From Actinacidiphila acidipaludis (GTDB taxonomy: Bacteria; Actinomycetota; Actinomycetes; Streptomycetales; Streptomycetaceae): a DNA stretch of 64,000 bases. The notes below the pieces were generated by a model, which was given only the letters and a program-made list of their open reading frames with translations, had not been told where the DNA came from and did not search any database. Below, piece after piece: positions 9,610 through 18,633 of this stretch. Made by a program: the position numbers and the translations under genes. The DNA is taken from NCBI RefSeq assembly GCF_019890725.1, contig NZ_JAINZZ010000004.1:124001-188000 (forward strand), read 5' to 3'. Every line of letters starts with the position of its first letter. The stretch's first letter is position 1.

Positions 9610-9762
9610 CTTGGCAGGCGGGGGGGCGCTCATGGTTGGGTGACCCCGAGCGTTCCGCCGCACCAGGGATGCCCTTCCACGACGGTCGGTATCGTGGTGC
9701 GCGCCGGCGAGCCGCCCGCGAAGAACCGTCCAGGGTGGCGAAGCACACCGGGAGAGCCTGCT

Positions 9763-12036
9763 TTGAGTCGTGAAACAGACAGTTCGTCCTCGGGTCCCCA
9801 GGGACGCGGCGGTGCCGCGTACCCGTCGGGCACCCCGCCGTACGGCGCCCGCCCGTTTCCGTCGCTGCACCCCCAGGAGCGCCCCCGTCCCACCGGCACT
9901 CCGGACCCGGCCGACGGCCAGGACGCGGCCGGGCCCGACGGCACCGGCGCCACGGGAGCGGACCAGCCCGCCGGGGACGGCCCCAAGACCGAGACGACAC
10001 TGACCACGCGGATCCGGATCAACATCCCCGGGTCGCGGCCGATCCCGCCGGTCGTGGTCAGGACCCCGGTCGAGGAGGGCACCCAGGTCCCGGAGAGCGG
10101 CACCGCCGGTCCGGGCGGCGCGAGCGGCGGCCCCGGCGGCACGGCAGGCGCCGACGAGCAGGCCGCGGCGCCCGCCGAGGCCCCGGCGGAGCCCGAGGCC
10201 GAGCCGGAGAAGCCGGCCAGCGACTGGTTCGCGCCGCGCAAGCCGGTCAGCGCGCAGCCGCCCGCCGCCGAGCCCGGCCCGTCCTTCGGCGACGCCCCGC
10301 AGGCACCGCCCGCCGCGTCCTCCCCCGCGCCCGGCGATTCGTCCGGCGGCTTCGCGCTGCCCGACGACTTCTTCCGCCCGGCGGACCCGGCGCCGTTCCC
10401 GGAGTCCGACACCGGCTCGGGCCCCCGGCCCTTCCCGCCCGGTCCCGGCCAGGGTCCCGGCCTGTTCCCGGAGTCGGACACCGGTTCCGGCCCGCGGCCG
10501 TTCCCGCCCGGTCCGGGCCCGGTGCCGGGTGCCTTCGGCGACCCGGACACCGGCTCGATGCCCAACCCCTATCTGCCGCCTCCGGTGGGCTCCGGCTCCA
10601 CCGCCGGTCCCGGGGCGCGCGCCCCCCACGACTCCCCGGCCGGAGGTATCCCCGCGCCGTTCGGCACCGAGGACTTCCCGCCCGGCGTGCCGCGGCCCGT
10701 CGACCCGCTGGCCGGGCAGGACCGCCCCGTCGACGCGTCCGGCGCGTTCGCGCCGCCCGCCGGGCCCACGACCGGTCCGGCGACCGGTTCCATGCAGGTG
10801 CCGCCGTTCGCGCCCAACGGGACGGGCGGCGCCGCGGTGCCCAACGGCCCGGCGGGCCCGGCGGGTTTCCGCCCGCCCGTACCCGGCGCCGGCGGTCCCG
10901 GACGCCCGGGGGTTCCCGGCGGCCCTGGCGTTCCGCCCGCGGACCGGGTCTCGGGCGACACGCTGGTCAGCGGCATCCCGGCGGTCCCGCCGGGTGAGGT
11001 GCGCGGCCCGCGGTCCGGCCCCGGCGAGGGTGCGGCTCCGGCTCCGGTCCCCGCGCCCGCTCCCGAGCGGGTACCCGCCTCCTCCGGCCGAAAGGGCCGC
11101 TCCAAGGTGGTCCTCGCGGGGGTCGCGGTCGGCGCCGTGGTCGTCCTGGCGTACGGCGCGGGCCTGTTGATGAACCACGCCGAGGTACCGCGGGGCACCA
11201 CCGTGCTCGGGGTGAGCATCGGCAACATGACCAAGGACGACGCCGTCCAGACCCTGGACAAGGCGCTCGGCAACCGGACGACCGCGCCGCTGACCCTCAC
11301 CATCGGCGGGAAGAAGCAGTCGCTCAAGCCGTCGGTGGCGGGCCTGTCCCTGGACACCGACGCGACCGTCCGCTCGGTCGCGCACACCGACTACAACCCG
11401 GTGTCGGTGATCGGCTCGCTCTTCGGCGGCAGCCGGACCGCCGACCCGGTGATCCGGGTCGACAACGACAAGCTGAAGGCCGCACTGCAGGGGATCGCCG
11501 GCCGGAACAGCAGCGGCAGCGACGGCATGGTCCGTTTCGCCGACCACAAGGCGATCGCCGTCCCCGGCAAGCCGTCCACGTCCTTCGACGTGAACGCCGC
11601 CGCGACGCAGGTCGCCGCGGCGTACCGGAACCGGGCGGCCACGGGTGCCGACCAGCCGATCCCGCTGACCGTCACCACGGTCCCGCCGAAGGTCACCCAG
11701 GCCGAACTGAACCGCGCGGTCGACGGGTTCGGGAAGACCGCGATGGCCGGCCAGGTCACCGTGCGGGCCGACGCGGCCCACAAGCTGCCGTTCAACAACT
11801 CGCTGCCGACGTTCCTGACGATGGTCCCGGACGCGCAGGGCAAGCTCGTCCCGCACATCGACCTGACGGTGCTCAAGTCGAAGTACGGCCACACCTTCGA
11901 CGGGGTGCTGCTGCGGCGGAGCGACGGCAGCAAGACCGCGGTCACCCCGCAGGACGTGGCCACGGCCCTCATCCAGGCGCTGGGTTCCAGCAGCCCCGCG
12001 GGCCGCGTCGTCACCCTGCCGCACGTCGCCGGCTAG
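9763..12036 (+). CDS. Proline-rich single-pass membrane protein with extracellular peptidoglycan-binding-like domains
   Basis: 757-residue protein in three parts. Residues 1 to about 440 are a Pro/Gly-rich, disordered cytoplasmic region that contains a repeated DTGSGPRPFPPGPG block. A membrane helix follows (VVLAGVAVGAVVVLAYGAGLLM). The external part of about 285 residues begins VPRGTTVLGVSIGNMTKDDAVQTLDKAL, typical of the YoaR-like putative peptidoglycan-binding domain that often precedes VanW, and holds two such repeats; no VanW domain is present. I chose TTG 9763 because GGAGAG stands 6 bases upstream; an earlier ATG at 9640 lacks one. A role in envelope assembly is likely but unproven. 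Confidence 0.82.
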   Translation: MSRETDSSSSGPQGRGGAAYPSGTPPYGARPFPSLHPQERPRPTGTPDPADGQDAAGPDGTGATGADQPAGDGPKTETTLTTRIRINIPGSRPIPPVVVRTPVEEGTQVPESGTAGPGGASGGPGGTAGADEQAAAPAEAPAEPEAEPEKPASDWFAPRKPVSAQPPAAEPGPSFGDAPQAPPAASSPAPGDSSGGFALPDDFFRPADPAPFPESDTGSGPRPFPPGPGQGPGLFPESDTGSGPRPFPPGPGPVPGAFGDPDTGSMPNPYLPPPVGSGSTAGPGARAPHDSPAGGIPAPFGTEDFPPGVPRPVDPLAGQDRPVDASGAFAPPAGPTTGPATGSMQVPPFAPNGTGGAAVPNGPAGPAGFRPPVPGAGGPGRPGVPGGPGVPPADRVSGDTLVSGIPAVPPGEVRGPRSGPGEGAAPAPVPAPAPERVPASSGRKGRSKVVLAGVAVGAVVVLAYGAGLLMNHAEVPRGTTVLGVSIGNMTKDDAVQTLDKALGNRTTAPLTLTIGGKKQSLKPSVAGLSLDTDATVRSVAHTDYNPVSVIGSLFGGSRTADPVIRVDNDKLKAALQGIAGRNSSGSDGMVRFADHKAIAVPGKPSTSFDVNAAATQVAAAYRNRAATGADQPIPLTVTTVPPKVTQAELNRAVDGFGKTAMAGQVTVRADAAHKLPFNNSLPTFLTMVPDAQGKLVPHIDLTVLKSKYGHTFDGVLLRRSDGSKTAVTPQDVATALIQALGSSSPAGRVVTLPHVAG

Positions 12037-12061
12037 CCGGTCCGGGAGCCGGAACGGGAGG

Positions 12062-12340
12062 TCAGCGCCCCCCGCTCCGGCCCTCGGCCACGAGCCGCAG
12101 CCGGTCGAGGCGCGGCAGTTCGGGCGGCAGCATGTGGCGCTGCAGGGCGACGGCGAGGTCGACGCGGGCCTGTTCCACGGTGATCCGCTCCCTGGTCTGC
12201 TCGACCAGGCCGCTCAGCGCGGAGAGCAGTTCCTCGGTGCTCTCCGGCATGCCGTCGGTGCCGGCGGACGGGGCGTCCGCGCCCGTGGGCAGACCGGTCC
12301 GCCGCCCGTGCGGGCGCTCATGGTCCTGACGTCCGCGCAT
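12062..12340 (-). pseudogene. Truncated SpoIIE-type (PP2C) phosphatase: N-terminal stub only
   Basis: A 92-residue frame starting at ATG 12340, which has GGGGGCGG just upstream on the minus strand. Residues about 40-85 read as the helical lead-in of actinobacterial SpoIIE phosphatases: ARVDLAVALQRHMLPPELPRLDRLRL, equivalent to ALQRSLLP in the two full-length phosphatases at 37382 and 40191. The frame then stops at GRSGGR, exactly where the catalytic GGDWxD domain should begin. The rest of the enzyme is not found to the left in any frame, where the convergent membrane-protein gene lies. It is either a relic of a deleted gene or a small helical protein in its own right. Confidence 0.6.
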
Positions 12341-12430
12341 GACCGCCCCCAGGGGGTACGTGTCCGCTTCTGGTCTCACGATGGTCCCGCTGGGGCCTGG
12401 CCACCGGGTGAGCCGGAACCGCCGGACCCG

Positions 12431-12475
12431 GGACGTCAGACCCCGGGACGTCAGACCCCGGAACGTCAGACCCCG
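12431..12475. repeat. Three tandem copies of a 15-bp repeat
   Basis: GGACGTCAGACCCCG at 12431, 12446 and 12461, the last copy with one change (GAACGTCAGACCCCG). The array overlaps the stop codon of the cluster B ATPase F gene and continues downstream of it. Confidence 0.9.
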
Positions 12476-13689
12476 GGACCCCCGGGCGGCCCCTGCGGGT
12501 TCGCGGGCGGGCCCCCCTGGTCCCCGGGCGGGCCTTCGGGACCCCTGGGCGGCCCCTGCGGATCCGAGGGCGGGCCTCCCTGGTCCCCGGGCGGACGCCC
12601 GTCGTTCCCGGGCGGCCTCTCCTCCGGCACGACCTCCATCTCCTCCGCGAAGTGGCACGCGGAGTCGTGTTCCGCCGGGCCGCCCGTGCCGCGGAAGACC
12701 TCGGGCACGGCCAGCAGGGGCTCCTCCACCACGCAGCGCTCCTGGGCCTTCCAGCAGCGGGTGCGGAAGCGGCAGCCGGACGGCGGGTTCGCCGGCGACG
12801 GCACGTCGCCGGCGAGGATGATCCGCTCGCGCTCCTCCCGGGCCTCCGGGTTGGGCACGGGGACGGCGGACAGCAGCGCCTGGGTGTACGGGTGCGTGGG
12901 GTGCTCGTAGATCGCCGCGTCGGCCCCGACCTCGACGATCTTGCCGAGGTACATCACGCCGACCCGGTCGGAGATGTGCCGGACGATCGACAGGTCGTGG
13001 GCGATGAACATGTAGGAGAGCTGGAACTCGTCCTGCAGCTTCTCCATCAGGTTGACGACCTGCGCCTGCACCGAGACGTCGAGCGCGGACACCGGCTCGT
13101 CGGCGACGATGATCTCCGGGCGCAGGGCCAGCCCGCGGGCGATGCCGATGCGCTGCCGCTGGCCGCCGGAGAACTGGTGGGGGTAGCGGTTGATGTACTC
13201 GGGGTTGAGGCCGACCACGTCCAGCAGGTCCTGCACCCGCTTGCGGCGGTCGCCCTTGGGGGCGACCTCGGGGTGGATCTCGAACGGTTCGCCGATGATG
13301 TCGCCGACCGTCATCCGGGGGTTGAGCGAGGTGTACGGGTCCTGGAACACCATCTGGATGTTGCGGCGGACCGCCTTCAGGGCGCGGCCCTTGAGCCGGG
13401 TGATGTCCTCGCCCTTGTAGCGGATCGATCCGGCGGTGGGCTGCTCCAGGTTCATCACCAGCTTGGCGACCGTCGACTTGCCGCAGCCGGACTCGCCGAC
13501 GATGCCCAGCGTCTCGCCCGGGTACAGGTCGAAGTCGACGCCGTCGACCGCCTTGACCGCGCCGATCTGCTTCTTGAACAGGATGCCCTGGGTGAGGGGG
13601 AAGTGCTTGACCAGGCCGCGGACTTCGAGGATCGGTTCGCGGGCGGTGGTCGGGGCCGGCGCCGGCTCACGTGTTGTCGGCTGACTCAC
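12466..13689 (-). CDS. Peptide ABC transporter ATPase, DppF/OppF type, with proline-rich tail (cluster B)
   Basis: 407-residue ATP-hydrolysing subunit that powers peptide import; last gene of cluster B. Walker A is GESGCGKST, the signature FSGGQRQR and Walker [13 protein letters not shown]. The family C-terminal region carries the cysteine-rich segment [16 protein letters not shown] and a later SACHF. The usual protein would end near residue 360. Here about 45 more residues follow, Pro/Gly/Asp-rich and made of two 21-residue repeats (63 bp each). The start is GTG with GGAAGGAG 7 bases upstream, and it overlaps the previous ATPase gene by 23 bp. The paralogue in cluster A lacks the tail. Confidence 0.92.
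   Translation of the reverse strand: MSQPTTREPAPAPTTAREPILEVRGLVKHFPLTQGILFKKQIGAVKAVDGVDFDLYPGETLGIVGESGCGKSTVAKLVMNLEQPTAGSIRYKGEDITRLKGRALKAVRRNIQMVFQDPYTSLNPRMTVGDIIGEPFEIHPEVAPKGDRRKRVQDLLDVVGLNPEYINRYPHQFSGGQRQRIGIARGLALRPEIIVADEPVSALDVSVQAQVVNLMEKLQDEFQLSYMFIAHDLSIVRHISDRVGVMYLGKIVEVGADAAIYEHPTHPYTQALLSAVPVPNPEAREERERIILAGDVPSPANPPSGCRFRTRCWKAQERCVVEEPLLAVPEVFRGTGGPAEHDSACHFAEEMEVVPEERPPGNDGRPPGDQGGPPSDPQGPPRGPEGPPGDQGGPPANPQGPPGGPGV
12484..12597 (-). repeat. 63-bp tandem repeat coding for the ATPase tail
   Basis: GGGCGGCCCCTGCGG recurs at 12484 and 12547. Each copy continues through a similar stretch to TGGTCCCCGGGCGG, giving a 63-bp period, which is 21 codons and so frame-neutral. 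On the minus strand it codes for repeated [14 protein letters not shown] blocks at the C-terminus of the cluster B ATPase F protein. Confidence 0.85.
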
Positions 13690-14707
13690 CGAGGCACTCC
13701 TTCCAGAAGTGGCAGGCGCTCGCCCGGGTCGAACTCACCTGGTACAGCGGCGGGACGTCGGTGCGGCACACGGGCTGGGCCATCGGGCAGCGCGGGTTGA
13801 ACGCACAACCCGGCGGGATGTGCAGCAGGTTGGGCGGCAGGCCCTTGATCGCGTACAGCTCCTGGCCCTTCTGGTCGACCCGCGGGATCGACTCGAGCAG
13901 CCCCCGGGTGTACGGGTGGGCGGGCGCGGCGTAGATGTCGTGGACGGGCGAGGTCTCGACGATCCGGCCGGCGTACATCACCGCGATCTTGTCCGCGACG
14001 TCGGCGACCACGCCGAGGTCGTGCGTGATCAGGATGAGGCCCATGTTGTACTCGCGCTGCAACTCGGCGAGCAGGTCCATCACCTGCGCCTGCACGGTGA
14101 CGTCGAGGGCGGTCGTCGGCTCGTCGGCGATGATGAGTTCGGGCTCCAGCGCCATCGCCATGGCGATCATGACGCGCTGCCGCATACCGCCGGAGAACTG
14201 GTGCGGGTACTGCCGGACGCGTTCGCGGGCGGCCGGGATGCGCACCCGTTCCATCAGCTCGATCGCCTTGGCCCGGGCGTCCTTGCGGGACATGCCCCGG
14301 TGCACGGTGAACATCTCGCCGAGCTGCTCGCCCACGCTCAGCACGGGGTTGAGGGCGGACAGCGCGTCCTGGAAGATCATCGCCATCCGCGCGCCGCGTA
14401 CCTTGCGCCGCTCCTCGGCGCCGAGGGTGAGCAGGTTCTGTCCCTGGAACAGCACCTGCCCGGCGGTGACGAAGCCGGGCGGGGAGTCCAGGATGCCCAT
14501 GATGGCCTGCGCGGTGACCGACTTGCCCGACCCGGACTCGCCCAGCACCGCGAGCGTCTCCCCCGCGTCGACCGAGTAGTTGACGCCGTTCACCGCCTTG
14601 GCGGTGCCCTCGCGGGTGCGGAACTCCACGTGCAGGTCCCGGACGTCCAGCAGCGGGCCCTCGTCGGAACCGGCCGGCTCCGGGCTCAACTCGGCACTGG
14701 TGGCCAT
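13667..14707 (-). CDS. Peptide ABC transporter ATPase, DppD/OppD type (cluster B)
   Basis: 346-residue ATPase subunit that pairs with the OppF-type protein. Walker A is GESGSGKS, signature FSGGMRQR and Walker [13 protein letters not shown]. The C-terminal oligopeptide-transporter extension includes [13 protein letters not shown] and four cysteines ([15 protein letters not shown] and ACHFW) that could bind an iron-sulfur cluster. The ATG start has GAGGAG upstream. It follows permease C by 9 bp and overlaps the next ATPase gene, so the operon is tightly coupled. It is clearly paralogous to the gene at 19667-20695. Confidence 0.94.
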   Translation of the reverse strand: MATSAELSPEPAGSDEGPLLDVRDLHVEFRTREGTAKAVNGVNYSVDAGETLAVLGESGSGKSVTAQAIMGILDSPPGFVTAGQVLFQGQNLLTLGAEERRKVRGARMAMIFQDALSALNPVLSVGEQLGEMFTVHRGMSRKDARAKAIELMERVRIPAARERVRQYPHQFSGGMRQRVMIAMAMALEPELIIADEPTTALDVTVQAQVMDLLAELQREYNMGLILITHDLGVVADVADKIAVMYAGRIVETSPVHDIYAAPAHPYTRGLLESIPRVDQKGQELYAIKGLPPNLLHIPPGCAFNPRCPMAQPVCRTDVPPLYQVSSTRASACHFWKECLGESADNT

Positions 14708-14716
14708 ACGTGCTCC

Positions 14717-15721
14717 TCAGCGCAGCTTGGGGTCGAGGGCGTCGCGCACCGCGTCGCCGAGCATGATGAAGGCCAGCACGGTGAGGCTGAGCGCGCCCGC
14801 GGGCCACAGCAGCATGTGCGGGGCGTTGCGGATCTGGTTGGACGCGTCGGAGATGTCGATCCCCCAGGAGACGGTGGGCGGTCTGAGGCCGACACCCAGG
14901 TAGGACAGGGTGGCCTCCAGCGAGATGTACGTGCCGAGCGCGATGGTGCCGACGACGATGACCGGCGCGACGGCGTTGGGCGCGATGTGCCGCAGCAGCA
15001 TCCGGGAGTTGCCGGCGCCGAGTGCCCTGGCCGCCTGGACGTAGTCGTTCTGCCGGGCGGTGATCACCGAGCCGCGCGCGATACGCGCGATCTGCGGCCA
15101 GCCGAGCAGCACCATGAAGCCGACCACCGGCCACACCGTGCTGTTGGTGACCACGGACAGGAACACCAGGCCGCCCAGGATGACCGGGATGCCGAAGAAG
15201 ATGTCGCTGATCCGGGAGAGGACCGCGTCCCACCAGCCGACGAAGAATCCGGCCAGGCCGCCGAGGACGCTGCCGAGGATCACCACGCCGAGGGTGGCGC
15301 ACACGCCGACGGTGACCGAGGCCCGCGCGCCGTACACGACGCGCGTGTAGACGTCCCGGCCCTGGCTGTCGAAGCCGAACGGGTGCCCGGGCTCCGGGCC
15401 GGCCTGCGACTTGGCGAGGTTGGCCTTCAGCGGGTCCTGGGTGGCGATGGTGCCCGGCCACAGCGAGATGAAGACCAGGAACAGGATGATCAGCGCGGAG
15501 ATGATGAAGATCGGGTTGCGCCGCAGGTCGTGCCAGGCGTCGGACCACAGACTGCGCGGCTTGCCGGCCGGGCCGCCGGGTTCCTGGCCGTGGCCGGGCG
15601 CCTTCTCCAGGGTCTCCGCGTCGGCGTTGGCCAGGTCGAACCCGCCTCCGTAACCGCCGGCGGGAGCGACCGATCCCTTGCTGGGGTCGATGGGTTCGAG
15701 GGGGTCGTGTCCGTCAGGCAT
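14717..15721 (-). CDS. Peptide ABC transporter permease, DppC/OppC type (cluster B)
   Basis: 334-residue membrane permease. A cytoplasmic leader of about 65 residues (ending SLWSDAWHDLRRNP) precedes the first helix IFIISALIILFLVFISLWP. The periplasmic motif GHPFGFDSQGRDVYTRVVYGAR and the cytoplasmic EAA loop NDYVQAARALGAGNSRMLLRHIAPN are clear, and the protein ends GDAVRDALDPKLR. Its ATG overlaps the stop of permease B by 8 bp. The counterpart in cluster A is 20708-21643. Confidence 0.93.
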   Translation of the reverse strand: MPDGHDPLEPIDPSKGSVAPAGGYGGGFDLANADAETLEKAPGHGQEPGGPAGKPRSLWSDAWHDLRRNPIFIISALIILFLVFISLWPGTIATQDPLKANLAKSQAGPEPGHPFGFDSQGRDVYTRVVYGARASVTVGVCATLGVVILGSVLGGLAGFFVGWWDAVLSRISDIFFGIPVILGGLVFLSVVTNSTVWPVVGFMVLLGWPQIARIARGSVITARQNDYVQAARALGAGNSRMLLRHIAPNAVAPVIVVGTIALGTYISLEATLSYLGVGLRPPTVSWGIDISDASNQIRNAPHMLLWPAGALSLTVLAFIMLGDAVRDALDPKLR

Positions 15722-16637
15722 ACCGAATCCTCGGGTCCAGGACCGCGTAGAGCAGGTCGACGAGCAGGTTCGCGATCAGGAAGACCAGCACCAGGATGGT
15801 GACGAAGCCGACGACCGTCGGCGCGTTGTTGCGCAGGATGCCCTGGTAGAGGTTGTAGCCGACGCCGTGGATGTTGAAGATCCGCTCGGTGACGATGGCG
15901 CCGCCCATGAGCGCGCCGATGTCGGTGCCGATGAAGGTGACCACGGGGATCAGCGAGTTGCGCAGCAGGTGACGGATGATCACCCGGCGCCGCGGCAGGC
16001 CCTTGGCCACGGCGGTGCGCACGTAGTCGCCGCGGGTGTTCTCCGCGATCGAGGTGCGCGTGAGCCGGGTGACGTAGGCCAGCGAGACCAGGGCGAGCAC
16101 CAGCCCGGGCAGGATCAGCTCGTTGAGCGGGGCGCTGGGCGACACCGAGGGGGCGGTCCATTTGAGCTGGACGCCGAAGACGTACTGGAGCACGTAGCCG
16201 GTGACGAAGGTGGGGATCGAGATGACGACCAGGGTCAGCAGCAGCACCCCGGTGTCGACGGGCTTGCCGCGCTTCATACCGGTGAGCACGCCCAGGCTGA
16301 TGCCGATGATGATCTCGAAGACGATGGCCACGATGGTCAGCCGGATGGTCACCGGGAACGCGTCGCCCATGAGCTGGAGCACCGACTGGCCGTTGAAGGC
16401 CACGCCGAAGTCCCCCTTGAACAGGTTGCCCATGTAGTGCACGTACTGGGCGGGCAGCGAGTGGTCGAGGTAGAGGTCGTGCCGGATCTGCGCGGCGGTG
16501 GCCGGGTCGGGCGCCCGGTCGCCGAAGAGCGCGGCCACGGGGTCGCCGAGCGCGTACACCATGAAGAAGATCAGGAAGGTGCTGCCGATGAAGACGGGGA
16601 TCATCTGCAGCAGCCGCCGGATCACATAGCGTCCCAT
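15714..16637 (-). CDS. Peptide ABC transporter permease, DppB/OppB type (cluster B)
   Basis: 307-residue membrane permease starting MGRYVIRRLLQMIPVFIGS, the usual beginning of DppB proteins. The first periplasmic loop has the motif DPATAAQIRHDLYLDHSLPAQYVHYMG, and the EAA loop is GDYVRTAVAKGLPRRRVIIRHLLRN. I chose ATG 16637 because GGGAGG stands upstream and the cluster A paralogue starts at the same residue; a frame open to 16670 would add 11 residues that overlap a hairpin. The gene follows the lipoprotein gene after 64 bp. Confidence 0.93.
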   Translation of the reverse strand: MGRYVIRRLLQMIPVFIGSTFLIFFMVYALGDPVAALFGDRAPDPATAAQIRHDLYLDHSLPAQYVHYMGNLFKGDFGVAFNGQSVLQLMGDAFPVTIRLTIVAIVFEIIIGISLGVLTGMKRGKPVDTGVLLLTLVVISIPTFVTGYVLQYVFGVQLKWTAPSVSPSAPLNELILPGLVLALVSLAYVTRLTRTSIAENTRGDYVRTAVAKGLPRRRVIIRHLLRNSLIPVVTFIGTDIGALMGGAIVTERIFNIHGVGYNLYQGILRNNAPTVVGFVTILVLVFLIANLLVDLLYAVLDPRIRYA

Positions 16638-16659
16638 CGAGCCTCCCGGAAAGGCGGGC

Positions 16660-16693
16660 GGAGGCCGCACCGGGCGGACCCGGTGCGGCCTCC
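16660..16693 (-). terminator. Intra-operon hairpin between lipoprotein and permease genes (cluster B)
   Basis: Perfect 15-bp stem (16660-16674 with 16679-16693) and a four-base loop, 9 bp after the lipoprotein stop. Its position matches the hairpins of clusters A and C although the sequence differs. It is probably an attenuator or 3'-end stabiliser. Confidence 0.75.
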
Positions 16694-16701
16694 GGCCGGC
16701 G

Positions 16702-18336
16702 TCACTTGACCTTGATCTCGTTGTAGACGGGGACGCTGAACGGGTTCAGGAACACGTTGCTGACGTTCTGCGAGTAGCCCGCGCTGCCGTTCTGGTACCA
16801 GAGCGGGATCGCCGGCATGTCGATGACGAGCTGCTTCTCCGCGTCCTGGAACTTGGACACGGACTCCGAGGAGCTGGGGGCGGCGTTGGCCTGGTTCACC
16901 AGGTTGTCGAAGTTGGCGTTGCTGTAGTGCGAGTCGTTCGACGACGCGTTGGTGTAGTACTGCGGCTGCAGGAAGTCCTGGATCAGCGGGTAGTCCATCT
17001 GCCAGCCGGCCCGGAACGGGTCGTTCATCTGCTTGTTGGTGATCTTGTTCCGGAAGTCGGCGAAGGTGCCGACGGGGGCGCCGACGCAGGCGTTCTGGTT
17101 GCCCAGCGAGTTGTTGATGCTGTTGCACACCGCGTCCACCCACTCCTTGTGGGAGCCGGTGTCGGCGTTGTACGAGATGGTGATGTGGCCGCCGGGCAGG
17201 CCGCCGGCCTGCTGGATCGTCTGCTTGGCCTTGCTGGGGTTGTACGTGCACTCCTGGCCGCACAGCCCCTGCTTGAAGCCGCCGGCGTCACCGAGCACCG
17301 GCGAGGTCCAGTCGCTCGCGGGGGTGCGGGTGTTCTGGAAGATCTGCTGGGTGATCTGCTGGCGGTTGATCGCCATCGACAGGCCCTGCCGGACCTTCGC
17401 GGAGTTCGCGGTGTTCCAGCGCGAGCTGTAGAGCGGGAACGAGATGGTCTGGATGATGCCGGCCGGGACGTTGATGTACCGGCTGCCCAGGTCGCTCTTG
17501 ACGTTCTTCAGCTGGGAGGCGGGGATGTCGTCGACCAGGTCGAGGTTGCCCGCCTGCAGGTCGGTGTACGCGGTGTTGTTGTCGGTGTACACCCGCAGGT
17601 CGACGCCCTTGTTGACGGCGGCGTCCGAGCCCTTGTAACCGTCCCACTTCACCAGGTTCATCCCGGTGCCCTTGGTGTACGACTGGATCTCGTACGGGCC
17701 GTTGCCGATCGGCTTCGCCAGCCACGCCGCGTGGTTGGTGAAGAACGCCTGCGGCAGCGGGTAGAACGCGGAGTACCCCAGGGTGTCGGGGAACAGTGCG
17801 AACTTCGAGCTGAGCTTGACGGTGAACTCGGTGTCCGAGACCTTGTGCAGGCCCGACAGCTTGGTGGCGGCGGTGGCGCCGGAGGTGTTCGGGTGCACCT
17901 GGGCGTAGCCCAGGATCGGCTCGAAGAACGACGCGTTGAGCTGAGCGTTCTTCAGGGCGGCGCCGTAGTTCCAGGCGTTGATGAACGAGTCGGCGTTCAC
18001 CGGTTCGCCGTTGCTGAACGTCCAGCCGGACTTGAGCTTGATGTCGAAGGTCTGCGAGTCGCTGCTGGTGATCGACTGGGCGATCCAGTTCTCGGCCGCG
18101 GCGGTCTTCGGGTTGTACTTCTTCAGGCCGCGGAAGATCATGTCGAGCACCTTGCCGCCCTGCACCTCGTTGGTGTCGGCCGGCTCAAGGGGGTTCTGCG
18201 GGTCACCCCAGGAGGCACGCACGACGCCGTTGGAACTGCCGCTGCTGCCGCCGCTGCTGCCGCCGCCGCAGGCCCCGGCCGTCAGGGCGACCGCAACCGC
18301 ACCCGCGGCCCACTTCACGCGCGTGGCTCCGCGCAT
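16702..18336 (-). CDS. Peptide ABC transporter substrate-binding lipoprotein (cluster B)
   Basis: 544-residue SBP family 5 lipoprotein. Signal peptide MRGATRVKWAAGAVAVALTAGAC has the lipidated cysteine at residue 23, followed by a Gly/Ser linker and GVVRASWGDPQNPLEPADTNEVQGG. Later landmarks are GWTFSNGEPVNADSFINAWNYG and IGNGPYEIQSYTKG. The start ATG has GGAGGAGGC upstream. This is the first gene of cluster B and is closely similar to the cluster A lipoprotein (22691-24328), especially in the first 60 mature residues, so the two arose by duplication. Confidence 0.93.
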   Translation of the reverse strand: MRGATRVKWAAGAVAVALTAGACGGGSSGGSSGSSNGVVRASWGDPQNPLEPADTNEVQGGKVLDMIFRGLKKYNPKTAAAENWIAQSITSSDSQTFDIKLKSGWTFSNGEPVNADSFINAWNYGAALKNAQLNASFFEPILGYAQVHPNTSGATAATKLSGLHKVSDTEFTVKLSSKFALFPDTLGYSAFYPLPQAFFTNHAAWLAKPIGNGPYEIQSYTKGTGMNLVKWDGYKGSDAAVNKGVDLRVYTDNNTAYTDLQAGNLDLVDDIPASQLKNVKSDLGSRYINVPAGIIQTISFPLYSSRWNTANSAKVRQGLSMAINRQQITQQIFQNTRTPASDWTSPVLGDAGGFKQGLCGQECTYNPSKAKQTIQQAGGLPGGHITISYNADTGSHKEWVDAVCNSINNSLGNQNACVGAPVGTFADFRNKITNKQMNDPFRAGWQMDYPLIQDFLQPQYYTNASSNDSHYSNANFDNLVNQANAAPSSSESVSKFQDAEKQLVIDMPAIPLWYQNGSAGYSQNVSNVFLNPFSVPVYNEIKVK

Positions 18337-18558
18337 CGTGTGCCTCCTCCATGGTCACAAATGAGACTTCATCACCCATGACACAGCAATCGAGGCAAAC
18401 TGGCACTCATTCACCTCCGTGTCGCGTCGCCCAATGTGTTGGCCAGAGATCGACAGGTGGTGACACGTTCCCGCGGGCGACGGCGCGAAAGGCCGCTGTA
18501 CGAGCCGGCGGCGTCCCGGTGGGAGAGCGGGACCGTCCGACCGCGCAGGCAGCACGAA

Positions 18559-18601
18559 GAGGGGTGCCCCGGCCCTTCCCTCCCAGGCCGGGACACCCCT
18601 C
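18559..18601 (-). terminator. Terminator-like hairpin at the end of cluster A
   Basis: Arms 18559-18574 and 18586-18601 pair over 16 bp with a single G-U pair, around an 11-base loop. It lies just past the stop of the cluster A ATPase F gene and separates clusters A and B. There is no T-run, as usual in Streptomyces. Confidence 0.8.
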
Positions 18602-18633
18602 GTCACCGGCGGCCGTCAGGCCGCCGCCCTCTG

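Noticed and set aside
15678..16709. Plus-strand frame of 343 codons over the permease genes, rich in Asp, Glu, His and Gln
   Set aside because: Antisense shadow of permease B; same pattern recurs at 21507-22601 over the paralogue, as expected from shared DNA rather than a conserved protein.
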